Positions 1-7,161 of a stretch of DNA of 28,894 nucleotides are shown piece by piece. The notes under the pieces were generated by a model that was not told the origin of the DNA, did no database searches, and saw only the letters and a list, made by a program, of their open reading frames with translations. This DNA comes from JAXDJJ01 sp034665745 (GTDB lineage: Bacteria; Actinomycetota; CADDZG01; WHSQ01). The stretch covers positions 1-28,894 of the forward strand of contig JAXDJJ010000073.1 of the NCBI GenBank assembly GCA_034665745.1, in the 5' to 3' direction. Position numbers and translations under genes: made by a program. The stretch's first letter is position 1. Each line of letters begins with the position of its first letter.

Positions 1-2
1 TG

Positions 3-50
3 CTTTGGTACGCGATCCCTCTCTATCGCAAATCGCAGACCGACGACTGA
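3..50 (+). CDS. 3' end of an upstream gene (partial, unknown)
   Basis: An open frame enters from the left edge and ends at a TGA at 48-50, giving the C-terminal residues LWYAIPLYRKSQTDD. Only three bases separate its stop from the ATG of the next gene, so the two are probably co-transcribed. The hydrophobic stretch followed by a charged tail would suit the end of a membrane protein such as a permease, but fifteen residues cannot identify a family. The reading is supported by the tight spacing alone. Confidence 0.4.
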   Translation, partial: LWYAIPLYRKSQTDD

Positions 51-53
51 CGC

Positions 54-1370
54 ATGCGCGCTATACGCCCCGAGCTTGCGTTCGTGGATGGAGCGTTCAA
101 GCAAGACCTAGCCGTCATCGTCGATGACGGCGTCGTGGCAGATGTCGTCCCTTCAGATCAAGTGCCAACCTCCGTGGACATCGAAGAGTGGCCCCGGCTG
201 GCGATGGTGCCTGGAACCGTCAATGCCCACGGCCACTCGTTCCAGAACCTCCTGAAGGGCTTCGCCGACGACAGGACGTTCGAGGACTGGCGCGATGCGG
301 TTCTCTATCCGTTCTCGAAGAGCCTCACGACCGAAGACATCTACACGGGAGCGTTGTTCGCGTTCACTGAGGCTCTCCTTGCCGGTGTAACCACAACCGT
401 TGACTTCTTCTACCTGCACGATGACGGCAACGACAATGCCGAAGCCGTCATCCGAGCGGCTCACGACGCTGGGATAAGGCTCGTTCTCGCACGGGCGTTC
501 TACGACCGCGATGCTCCGACGAAGGCCCCCGACCGATACCGCGAGTCAACCGAGGATTCTGCACGCCGCACCAAGGAGCTTGCAGCTGCCCATGCCGGTG
601 ATCCTCTCGTTTCCGTGCAACCGGCTCCACACTCGTTGCATGCCGCATCGCCCGAGACCATCCGGGTCGCGCTTGATGTTGCGGCAGAGCTCGGCGTACC
701 TTGTCACCTACACCTCGCCGAAGCCGAGTACGAGCGAGACATGATCGCCGAACGCTTCGGACTCACCCCGGTGCGATTGCTCGCCGACAGAGGCCTCCTC
801 GAAGCGCACCTCGTCGGCATCCATGCGGTGTGGCTCGACGACGAGGAGATCGATCTCGTCGCGTCCGCCGGTGCGGGTGTCGTGCACTGCCCCGGAGCGA
901 ACGCGTTCCTGGGCGACGGCATAGCGCGGACGGTCGACATGTTGGAGAGGGGAGTTCGGGTGGCGCTGGGGCCCGACGGTGGCTGCGCCAACAATCGTCA
1001 GAGCATCTTCGATGAGATGCGGATGGCATCGCTCTTTGCGAAGGCCACGCATGCCGATGGTTCCGTTCTCCCGGCCCCCCAAGCCTTCGATCTCGGGACC
1101 ATCGGTGGAGCGGATCTCCTGCGATTGCCGGTCGGCGCGATCGCGCCGGGTCTCGGAGCCGACCTCGTTGGTCTCGATCTCGACGACCTTTCCTTGCAGC
1201 CCCCGGGCAACCTCGAGCGCCACGTAGTCCACTCGATGCAGCCGACCGCGATCGCGAAGGTCGTCGTTGGGGGCCGCCTCGTGGTGGAGCGTGGCACTCC
1301 CACCGGAGTGTCACTTGACGACCTCAGGGCCCGTATCAGCGATACGACCTCTGGCTGGACCCGCCCTTGA
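54..1370 (+). CDS. Amidohydrolase, probable formimidoylglutamate deiminase (HutF-like)
   Basis: This 438-aa cytosolic enzyme belongs to the metal-dependent ATZ/TRZ-type amidohydrolases. Visible metal-site elements are H59-G-H61 in NAHGHSFQ, H218/H220 with E223 in HLHLAEAE, H257, and D308 in GPDGG. The HSFQ motif, the FFYLHDD stretch and APHSLHA (191-197) recall HutF, which deaminates N-formimino-L-glutamate, while the part around VVHCPGAN and DEMRMASL recalls the broader MtaD/SsnA/guanine deaminase group. A hutU gene lies 0.7 kb downstream on the opposite strand, which supports a histidine-degradation role. The ATG at 54 follows the previous stop by 3 nt and has no strong ribosome binding site, fitting translational coupling. 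Amidohydrolase fold is confident; the HutF substrate is an inference, and an aminohydrolase acting on a purine or methylthioadenosine remains possible. Confidence 0.75.
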   Translation: MRAIRPELAFVDGAFKQDLAVIVDDGVVADVVPSDQVPTSVDIEEWPRLAMVPGTVNAHGHSFQNLLKGFADDRTFEDWRDAVLYPFSKSLTTEDIYTGALFAFTEALLAGVTTTVDFFYLHDDGNDNAEAVIRAAHDAGIRLVLARAFYDRDAPTKAPDRYRESTEDSARRTKELAAAHAGDPLVSVQPAPHSLHAASPETIRVALDVAAELGVPCHLHLAEAEYERDMIAERFGLTPVRLLADRGLLEAHLVGIHAVWLDDEEIDLVASAGAGVVHCPGANAFLGDGIARTVDMLERGVRVALGPDGGCANNRQSIFDEMRMASLFAKATHADGSVLPAPQAFDLGTIGGADLLRLPVGAIAPGLGADLVGLDLDDLSLQPPGNLERHVVHSMQPTAIAKVVVGGRLVVERGTPTGVSLDDLRARISDTTSGWTRP

Positions 1371-1395
1371 AGAAAGTTTGGGTAACCAAGAACTA

Positions 1396-1460
1396 GGACA
1401 AAACGTCCCAACGTCTAATAAATTGAGTAGGCGGCGAGCCCACCGTTCAACCGGTGGCTC
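1396..1460 (+). promoter_or_regulatory. Possible ECF-type promoter and leader hairpins before the secreted-protein gene
   Basis: CGTCTAA at 1412-1418 resembles the -10 element of many ECF sigma promoters, with GAACT ending at 1394, 17 nt upstream, as a possible -35. Two small inverted repeats flank it: GGAC/GTCC (1396-1399 with 1405-1408) and a stem of GAGC-CACCG with CGGTG-GCTC (1436-1460, one bulged C). The second lies just before the ribosome binding site of the next gene. No known riboswitch was recognised. Confidence 0.25.
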
Positions 1461-1478
1461 TTAGAGAAGGGGCAGCGG

Positions 1479-2111
1479 GTGAAGAAGCTCGCATCAGCGC
1501 TAGGCACGATGATCTTCCTACTGACGGCGATCCCGGCAGGAGCAAGTCCCACCACACCAGGCGGCGGCGCAAGCGCCGGTCAGGTGGCCTTCGCTAGCTG
1601 GATGGTCACCGACGGCGGTCAGAAGTGGCTGTACTTCGGAGCCGGTCAGAACATGGCTCCGAACACCCAACCATCGATGGGTTTCATCGGGCGCATCCCC
1701 TGCAAAGAAGTCGTGATGCGTGGGCGCACGCTCACGCGCTGCCGCGGTGGATCGCGGTCTCACGCGCTCACCCCAGGCGATTTCGTTATGGACCCATCAC
1801 TCAACAGCGCGTCACTGACCGTGGAATCGAACGGTGAGTCCCACTCGATCTCGTGGACAGGCCGGGGACCACAACCCGAGCCCTACTTCCACCAGCACGC
1901 GGGTCTCGATATCGGTGTGCTGGTGATGGTCATGCTGCAGCGTCGTTCGGACACCTCTGCAACGATCTTCGGTAACGACTTGACCGGGCGACGTGGGGTC
2001 ATGTTCGAGGAGGTCTACGGAGAGGCCTGGCCGGCCGTTCTGAGGACACCGGATGGCACGCGTCTCGAGTTCCGTGACGGCGTTCTGCGGGTTTCGAAGA
2101 CCTTCCGCTAG
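1479..2111 (+). CDS. Secreted protein of unknown function
   Basis: The 210-aa product starts at GTG 1479 behind an AGAAGG-like ribosome binding site (about 1464-1469). It has a typical signal peptide: KK, then a hydrophobic segment (residues 5-20), then a PAGAS cleavage region. The mature part is a compact, beta-rich sequence with two cysteines (C75 and C89 region, IPCKE and TRCRG) that may form a disulfide, and a HQHAG stretch near residue 140. I do not recognise a family. Its stop codon TAG overlaps the stop of convergent hutU: the palindrome CTAG at 2108-2111 supplies both stops. Expression may depend on the ECF-like promoter noted upstream. Confidence 0.7.
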   Translation: MKKLASALGTMIFLLTAIPAGASPTTPGGGASAGQVAFASWMVTDGGQKWLYFGAGQNMAPNTQPSMGFIGRIPCKEVVMRGRTLTRCRGGSRSHALTPGDFVMDPSLNSASLTVESNGESHSISWTGRGPQPEPYFHQHAGLDIGVLVMVMLQRRSDTSATIFGNDLTGRRGVMFEEVYGEAWPAVLRTPDGTRLEFRDGVLRVSKTFR

Positions 2112-3769
2112 TCCCTCTGCTTAGGCTTCATCGGTAGTTTCACGCCGCGTTCGCGCGCGACATCTATAGCGCGCCCATAACCGGCATCCGCATGACGCAT
2201 CACGCCCGTGCCCGGGTCGGTCGTTAGAACCCTGGTGAGCCGATCGGCCGCGTCTTCGGTTCCGTCGGCAACTACGACCATCCCTGCGTGGATCGAATAC
2301 CCGATACCGACCCCGCCCCCGTGGTGCACCGAGACCCAGTGGGCGCCGGCGGCGGTGTTCAGCAATGCATTCAGGATCGGCCAGTCCGCGATCGCGTCGG
2401 ACCCGTCGATCATGCCCTCGGTCTCTCGATATGGCGACGCGACCGATCCCGCGTCGAGATGATCTCGACCGATGACGATCGGCGCGCTGACCTCACCCGA
2501 GGCGACCATCTCGTTGAACCTCAGTCCCGCCTTCGCGCGTTCGCCGTAGCCGAGCCAACAGATCCGCGCCGGTAGGCCTTGGAACGCGACCTGTTCGGAG
2601 GCCATCTCGATCCACCGGTGCAACCGTTGGTCATCAGGGAAGAGCTCGAGGATCGCCTTGTCGGTCGCATGGATATCCGCCGGGTCGCCCGACAGGGCGG
2701 CCCACCTGAACGGCCCCTTGCCCTCGCAGAACAAGGGCCGGACGTAGGCCTCTACGAAGCCGGGGATGTCGAACGCGTTCGCAACCCCTGCCTTCACCGC
2801 TTGGGCGCGGATGTTATTGCCGTACTCGACGCAGATCGATCCCTGCTTCTGGAACCCGAGCCAGGCTTCGACGTGCGTTGCGACCGAAGCGAGGCTCTGT
2901 TTGACGTAGGTCTCGGGGTCGTCCTTGCGTAGAGCCAGGGCTTCGTCGTAGGTCATGCCCCCGGGCACGTATCCCTCGAGCATGTCGTGCGCTGACGTCT
3001 GGTCCGTGACGACGTCGGCCACGAAGCCGCGCTCGAGCAACACTGGGAGAACGTCGGCCGCGTTGCCCAAGAGCCCCACCGATAGTGCGCTTCCCGCCGA
3101 CCGCGCTGTGTCGATCCATGCGATCGCCTCGTCGAGGTCGGTTGTCGAGCGATCGAGATAGCGGTGCTGGATGCGTCGTTCGATACGCGTCGGGTCGATC
3201 TCGACACAAAAGGCGATGCCCCCGTTCATGGTGACCGCGAGCGGTTGAGCTCCGCCCATGCCCCCAAGGCCCGCAGTAAGGACGACCTTTCCTGCCAAGG
3301 TTCCGTCGTAGTTGCGTGCCGCAAGCTCGGCCAAGGTCTCGAACGTGCCCTGCAGGATCCCTTGCGAGCCGATGTAGATCCACGACCCTGCGGTCATCTG
3401 TCCGTACATCGTTAGGCCCAGGGCTTCGAGGCGATGGAACTCGTCCCAGTTCGCCCACGCGGGCACGAGCATCGCGTTCGAGATCAGTACGCGCGGTGCA
3501 CCAGGATGCGTGCGAAAGATGCCGACAGGCTTGCCCGACTGAACGAGAAGAGTCTCGTCATCTCCGAGGTCTTTCAGCGAAGCGATGATCGCGTGCAGCG
3601 CGTCGTGATCGCGCGCTGCCTTGCCCGAACCTCCGTACACGACGAGATCGTCCGGTCGTTCGGCGACCTCGGGGTCGAGATTGTTCAACAGCATCCGCAA
3701 GGCGGCCTCCTGCGGCCATGACTTGCAGGTCAGATCGGTGCCGCGTGGGGCACGGAAGGTTTCGCTCAT
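2108..3769 (-). CDS. hutU: Urocanate hydratase
   Basis: This is the second enzyme of histidine breakdown; it hydrates urocanate to imidazolonepropionate using tightly bound NAD+ as an electrophile. The 553-aa length is normal for the family. Seen in the sequence are the NAD-binding GLGGMGGAQPLA (167-178), YGNNIRAQA (about 317-325), and the urocanase signature FQGLPARICWLGYGER (395-410) with the active-site cysteine at 403. The reading frame continues 54 codons upstream, but that extension overlaps the divergent YbjN gene and lacks urocanase similarity, so ATG 3769 (MSETFRAPRG) is chosen; AGGGA lies 4-5 nt before it. No hutH or hutI is visible, so the rest of the pathway lies elsewhere apart from the HutF-like gene at 54-1370. 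Confidence 0.97.
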   Translation of the reverse strand: MSETFRAPRGTDLTCKSWPQEAALRMLLNNLDPEVAERPDDLVVYGGSGKAARDHDALHAIIASLKDLGDDETLLVQSGKPVGIFRTHPGAPRVLISNAMLVPAWANWDEFHRLEALGLTMYGQMTAGSWIYIGSQGILQGTFETLAELAARNYDGTLAGKVVLTAGLGGMGGAQPLAVTMNGGIAFCVEIDPTRIERRIQHRYLDRSTTDLDEAIAWIDTARSAGSALSVGLLGNAADVLPVLLERGFVADVVTDQTSAHDMLEGYVPGGMTYDEALALRKDDPETYVKQSLASVATHVEAWLGFQKQGSICVEYGNNIRAQAVKAGVANAFDIPGFVEAYVRPLFCEGKGPFRWAALSGDPADIHATDKAILELFPDDQRLHRWIEMASEQVAFQGLPARICWLGYGERAKAGLRFNEMVASGEVSAPIVIGRDHLDAGSVASPYRETEGMIDGSDAIADWPILNALLNTAAGAHWVSVHHGGGVGIGYSIHAGMVVVADGTEDAADRLTRVLTTDPGTGVMRHADAGYGRAIDVARERGVKLPMKPKQRD

Positions 3770-3777
3770 TGGTTCCC

Positions 3778-3783
3778 TATGAT
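3778..3783 (+). promoter_or_regulatory. TATGAT box, 8 nt before the YbjN-like start
   Basis: TATGAT followed by eight bases and then ATG 3792 suggests a very short or absent 5' UTR. The whole divergent intergenic space to hutU is only 22 bp, leaving no room for a longer leader. Confidence 0.5.
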
Positions 3784-3791
3784 GCCGCGAG

Positions 3792-4325
3792 ATGACCAAG
3801 AAACCAAAAGGAGCCGAGCCCAAGCCCGAAGAGCAGCCCAAACCACGCCCGAAAGACGAGCCTCCGAAGGTCGTCAAGCTCCGCAAGCTGATCGAGGGCA
3901 AGCTCTCGGACATGGTGGACCGATGGTTCACCGACGAGCACGGTAACTACGTGGTCGGGATCGAGTCCGCCCGCGTTTTCATCGTCCCCACGTGGATCGA
4001 GAACGGCAACACGATCATCCGGGTCTTCGCGATCACGAACCTCGATGTGCCCGTGACGCCCGAGCTGACGACCTACCTCCTCGAGAAGAACCTCGAGTTC
4101 GTTTTCGGCGGGTTCGCCTTGGATGCCGAGGCGGGGGCCGTCTGGTTCAACCACAACATGCTCGGAGATTTCGCGCACCCGGAACAGCTCGAGGCGACCC
4201 TCGCAGCGGTAGCTCAAACGGCCGATCAGTACGACGACGAGATCAAGAAACGCTTCGGGGGACGCCTTTATGTCGAGACTCCGAACGAAGCTGTGCCGAT
4301 TCCCGACACCCCCGGATACCTCTGA
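3792..4325 (+). CDS. YbjN domain-containing protein
   Basis: The 177-aa product has a low-complexity N-terminus rich in K, P and E (residues 1-30), followed by a YbjN-like alpha/beta domain, a fold related to type III secretion chaperones. Typical family features are the strands GNYVVGIESARVFIVPTW and TIIRVFAITNLDV, the helix ELTTYLLEKN, then FVFGGFALD and VWFNHNMLGD, and a C-terminal helix. YbjN-family proteins in Actinomycetota are widespread, poorly characterised cytosolic proteins often found beside housekeeping genes. No catalytic residues are expected. It is divergent from hutU with 22 bp between starts and is followed after 16 bp by thyX. There is no clear Shine-Dalgarno sequence; a TATGAT box 8 nt upstream implies near-leaderless translation. 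Confidence 0.8.
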   Translation: MTKKPKGAEPKPEEQPKPRPKDEPPKVVKLRKLIEGKLSDMVDRWFTDEHGNYVVGIESARVFIVPTWIENGNTIIRVFAITNLDVPVTPELTTYLLEKNLEFVFGGFALDAEAGAVWFNHNMLGDFAHPEQLEATLAAVAQTADQYDDEIKKRFGGRLYVETPNEAVPIPDTPGYL

Positions 4326-4327
4326 TT

Positions 4328-4333
4328 TAAGGT
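4328..4333 (+). promoter_or_regulatory. TAAGGT box, 8 nt before thyX
   Basis: TAAGGT lies just after the YbjN stop and eight bases before ATG 4342. It matches the TANNNT pattern seen at several other starts in this window and no Shine-Dalgarno sequence is present, so thyX may have its own near-leaderless transcript. Confidence 0.45.
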
Positions 4334-4341
4334 ACGAGCCC

Positions 4342-5127
4342 ATGAGAGAAACCCAGCCCGGCGTCGAGCTCATCAGCCGCCCCCAGCTCGACTGGGAGGC
4401 CTTGGGGCGCTATCTCAAGCACGCAGGCGGCGAGGCGTGGATGGACCTCCGCAAGGCCACCGACGACGACTCGATCAACTCCGGTCAGCTCCTGATCGAA
4501 GCCGCTGGGCGGGCTTGCTACCGGTCATGGGACGTTGGCCTTAACCCCAACGTGACCAGGATCCGCAAGGACCAGGCCGAGTACTTCACGAACCTGCTGC
4601 GTTCCGGCCACGGGTCGGTCCTCGAACACGCCAACTACAGCTTCGTCATCTACGACGTGAGCCGCGTATTCACGCACGAGCTTGTTAGGCATCGGGCGGG
4701 CTCGGCGTTCTCTCAAGAGTCGATGCGCTTCGTTCGACTCGATGAGATCCCGTTCCGGGTCCCCGAGTCGATGGAGTCCCTTCGTCCCGAGATCGTGTCG
4801 ATCCTCGAGACACTGGAGAACTTCCAGGTCACCGCAGCGGAGCACTTCGGTCTCGACGAAGAGGGCAAGAACTTCCACGAGAAGAAGGAGATCACCTCGG
4901 CCCTGCGTCGCCTTGCTCCCGAAGGTGTTTCGACCGTCATCTTCTGGACCGCTAACGTCCGTGCGTTGCGACACACGATCGCCGCTCGCACGGATCCCGG
5001 CGCGGAAGAAGAGCTCCGCACCGTCTTCAACATGATCGGCAACATCATGGTGCAAGAGGCGCCACTGTTGTTCGGGGACTTCACCGTCGTCGACGGTGCC
5101 TGGACCACCGAGTACAAGAAGGTCTAG
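4342..5127 (+). CDS. thyX: Flavin-dependent thymidylate synthase
   Basis: ThyX makes dTMP from dUMP with methylenetetrahydrofolate as carbon donor and FAD/NADPH for reduction, replacing ThyA. The diagnostic ThyX motif RHRxxSxxxxSxR is seen as RHRAGSAFSQESMR (116-129). Upstream GHGSVLEHANYSF (89-101) is the family's conserved substrate/FAD region, and FWTANVRALRHTI near the C-terminus carries the conserved arginines. The length, 261 aa, is usual for actinobacterial ThyX. An in-frame ATG exists at 4270, but it lies inside the YbjN gene and adds unconserved residues, so ATG 4342 is preferred. Its last codons appear to contain the ribosome binding site of lgt (AGAAGG, 5117-5122), implying translational coupling. 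Confidence 0.96.
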   Translation: MRETQPGVELISRPQLDWEALGRYLKHAGGEAWMDLRKATDDDSINSGQLLIEAAGRACYRSWDVGLNPNVTRIRKDQAEYFTNLLRSGHGSVLEHANYSFVIYDVSRVFTHELVRHRAGSAFSQESMRFVRLDEIPFRVPESMESLRPEIVSILETLENFQVTAAEHFGLDEEGKNFHEKKEITSALRRLAPEGVSTVIFWTANVRALRHTIAARTDPGAEEELRTVFNMIGNIMVQEAPLLFGDFTVVDGAWTTEYKKV

Positions 5128-5132
5128 CTATC
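5117..5132 (+). promoter_or_regulatory. Shine-Dalgarno inside thyX and ATC initiation codon of lgt
   Basis: AGAAGG at 5117-5122 lies within the last thyX codons. Seven bases later comes ATC at 5130, the first codon of the lgt frame after the thyX stop that sits at proper distance. No ATG, GTG or TTG occurs in frame between the thyX stop and ATG 5247, which would delete the first transmembrane segment. Confidence 0.55.
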
Positions 5133-6062
5133 CACTTCTTCGATCCGCTGGCGTGGGACATCTTCCCGCGTCTCAGTCTCGGCCCCCTATCGGTCTCTCC
5201 GCATGGCATCGGTATCGCGGTTGGCTACCTCGCCGGCGCGCAACTGATGGTGCGACGGTCGCGCAAGTACGGGGGCCCGGACGAGAACGACATCTGGAAC
5301 GTGCTGTTCTACGCGTTGATCGGAGCGATCGTCGGCGCGCGCGTCGGATACGTGCTCGGCCACCTGTCGCAGGTGACAGATGGGGGAGACGACCTGCTCG
5401 GCATCTTCAAGGTGTGGGAAGGCGGCATCTCCCTTATCGGTGGTATCACCGGCGCGATCTTGTTCGGCCTTCCGTACATGTTCAAGAGGCGGATGGGGTT
5501 CTGGCGCACGATGGACTTCGCGGCTCCCGGTCTCGCCCTCGGGATAGTTATCGGCCGCATCGGCGACCTGATCATCGGAGATCACCTCGGCAAGCCGACC
5601 GACTTCGCTCTCGGATGGCACTGCCTGGGGAGCCAGGGTCACCCACCGACGTCGGCGCAGGTCTACATGGATGCGCTGAAGGCAGGGAACCCTCCGTCGC
5701 TTGGGTGCTTCGATCTCACGCTGCACCAAACGGCTCTGTACGACTTCTTCTCCACGCTGCTGCTGCTTGGCGTGTTGCTGTGGCTCGGCAAGAGGATGCG
5801 CAACACCGGCTTCATGATCATCGTGTTCACGTGCTGGTACGGGACAATGCGAGTGATCACCGACTTCCTCCGGGTCGACCGCCGATACCTCGGGCTTACC
5901 GGCAGCCAGCTGATGTCGCTGAGCGTCGGATTGATCTGTCTCTACCTCCTGATGCGCTTCCGAGGGGCCCCTCCAGGGTGGGCCGGCGCCTCCGTGCCTA
6001 CGGAGCGTGACCCTGGACCCGATCCTGTCCTAGTTTCAAGCGTGCCCGACGACTCTCCGTAG
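5130..6062 (+). CDS. lgt: Prolipoprotein diacylglyceryl transferase (divergent)
   Basis: Lgt moves a diacylglyceryl group from phosphatidylglycerol to the lipobox cysteine of prelipoproteins in the inner membrane. The 310-aa product has about seven hydrophobic segments and the family landmarks GPLSVSPHGIGIAVGYL, WEGGISLIGG (about 97-105), GRIGDLIIGDHLG (142-154), HQTALYD and GTMRVITDFLR. Counting from ATC 5130, R143 and G154 fall on the same numbers as in E. coli Lgt, which supports this start. By the same count, E. coli H103, N146 and E151 are I103, D146 and D151 here, and the later Arg/Glu pair is R...D. Actinobacterial Lgt proteins also vary at position 103, so this is divergent but probably functional. 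The shorter start at ATG 5247 would lose the first membrane segment and is unlikely. Confidence 0.88.
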   Translation: MHFFDPLAWDIFPRLSLGPLSVSPHGIGIAVGYLAGAQLMVRRSRKYGGPDENDIWNVLFYALIGAIVGARVGYVLGHLSQVTDGGDDLLGIFKVWEGGISLIGGITGAILFGLPYMFKRRMGFWRTMDFAAPGLALGIVIGRIGDLIIGDHLGKPTDFALGWHCLGSQGHPPTSAQVYMDALKAGNPPSLGCFDLTLHQTALYDFFSTLLLLGVLLWLGKRMRNTGFMIIVFTCWYGTMRVITDFLRVDRRYLGLTGSQLMSLSVGLICLYLLMRFRGAPPGWAGASVPTERDPGPDPVLVSSVPDDSP

Positions 6063-6161
6063 TTGAAAATCCGACGGCAAGCGCGGGAAGGTGGGACTAT
6101 TACGCCTGAGTACGCCGAGCCGGAGCTCGAGCAGTAGAGGCACCGGAGAGGAGTGTGGGAG

Positions 6162-6320
6162 ATGGCCGACACGTATAACGGCTATTGCGTGAAGTGCCGT
6201 GAGAAGCGGGACTTCGAGGGCGAGGTCAAAGAACTCGCTAACGGTTCCAAGGCGGCGCAGGGCGCCTGCCCTGTATGCGGAACGAAGATGACCCGCATGT
6301 TGCCGAAGAACGCCACCTGA
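6162..6320 (+). CDS. DUF5679 small zinc-ribbon protein
   Basis: This 52-aa protein reads MADTYNGYCVKCREKRDF at its start and GACPVCGTKMTRML near its end. The two CxxC pairs (C9/C12 and C37/C40) and the spacing match DUF5679, a short actinobacterial and archaeal zinc ribbon of unknown role. A strong ribosome binding site, GGAGAGGAG (6145-6153), lies eight bases before the ATG. It follows lgt by 99 bp and is closed by a terminator at 6340-6367. Nucleic-acid or protein binding is likely from the fold, but nothing here shows a partner. Confidence 0.85.
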   Translation: MADTYNGYCVKCREKRDFEGEVKELANGSKAAQGACPVCGTKMTRMLPKNAT

Positions 6321-6339
6321 GTTTTTTCAGTTTGGTGTA

Positions 6340-6367
6340 GGGCCGCTCCTTAGGGGGCGGCCCTTTT
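6340..6367 (+). terminator. Rho-independent terminator after the DUF5679 gene
   Basis: GGGCCGC (6340-6346) pairs with GCGGCCC (6357-6363) around a ten-base loop, followed by TTTT. Confidence 0.85.
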
Positions 6368-6384
6368 GTTTAGGCGCTGTTGTT

Positions 6385-6390
6385 TAGGGT
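6385..6390 (+). promoter_or_regulatory. TAGGGT -10 box, leaderless start of the enoyl-CoA hydratase gene
   Basis: TAGGGT is followed by exactly six bases and then ATG 6397, and there is no Shine-Dalgarno sequence. The spacing places the transcription start on the A of the ATG. Confidence 0.6.
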
Positions 6391-6396
6391 GCGGGC

Positions 6397-7152
6397 ATGT
6401 CCGTAGACGTCACGACCGAAGGCGACATCGCCACCGTCACCCTCCAGCGCCCCGAGCGCCGCAACGCCCTCGACGCAGCGACCGCTAAGGCGCTGGCCGA
6501 GGCGCTGACCCACGCCGGCGAGAACGCTCGCGTGGTGATCGTCACAGGGGCGGGCAAGGCCTTCTGCGCCGGGGGAGACCTCGAGGAGCTCGAGGCGTGG
6601 AGTACCACGAGCCCCGAAGAGATCTCCGCCAAGCTCTACGGCTCGTTCCAACAGATGGTCCGCTCGATTCGAGCATCCGACGCCGTCTACATCGCCGCGA
6701 TCAACGGGGCCGCGGTAGGCGCGGGCATGGACCTCGCCCTGGCGTGCGACCTGCGTGTCGCGGCCGAGAGCGCCCGCCTAGGCCAGGTATGGGTGCGCCT
6801 CGGCGTGATCCCCGGCACCGGCGGTGCCTTCCTGACCCAACTCCTGGCGGGCAGCACGAAAGCAGCCGAGCTCTTGTTAACGGGCGACCTGATCACCGCA
6901 CAAGAAGCCCTCGCCGCGAACCTAGTGAACAGCGTCGTCCCCGACACCGAACTGATCCCCGCGGCCCACGCCCTAGCCGCCCGCATCCTGCGCCACCCCC
7001 GCGACGGCGTGATCGCAAACAAGAGAGCGATAGTCGAAGTAACCAACCCGCCCCTCGAAACCGCGCTGGCCCACGCAGCCGAAGTCCAAGGCATCCGCTT
7101 CACCAGCGACGAATTCAAAGCCGCCGTCCGCAAGGCGCGCTCCACCTCGTAG
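6397..7152 (+). CDS. Enoyl-CoA hydratase/isomerase family protein
   Basis: This 251-aa crotonase-fold enzyme acts on acyl-CoA thioesters, probably in fatty acid or amino acid oxidation. The oxyanion-hole regions are AFCAGGDLEEL (about 55-65) and AAINGAAVGAGMDLALACDLRVAA (about 102-125). Family members with hydratase activity carry two acidic residues; here the second is not evident at the usual spot after LGVIPGTGG, so the precise reaction (hydratase, isomerase or other) is open. The start at ATG 6397 is set by the first crotonase strand (VDVTTEGDIATVTLQRPERRNAL) and by the leaderless promoter. No partner genes of beta-oxidation adjoin it, and no terminator follows before the structured RNA candidate. 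Confidence 0.9.
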   Translation: MSVDVTTEGDIATVTLQRPERRNALDAATAKALAEALTHAGENARVVIVTGAGKAFCAGGDLEELEAWSTTSPEEISAKLYGSFQQMVRSIRASDAVYIAAINGAAVGAGMDLALACDLRVAAESARLGQVWVRLGVIPGTGGAFLTQLLAGSTKAAELLLTGDLITAQEALAANLVNSVVPDTELIPAAHALAARILRHPRDGVIANKRAIVEVTNPPLETALAHAAEVQGIRFTSDEFKAAVRKARSTS

Positions 7153-7161
7153 CTGTCGCCA

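Noticed and set aside
5096..6010. 304-codon frame overlapping lgt
   Set aside because: Arg/Pro-rich shadow of lgt in another frame; lgt has membrane segments and family motifs.
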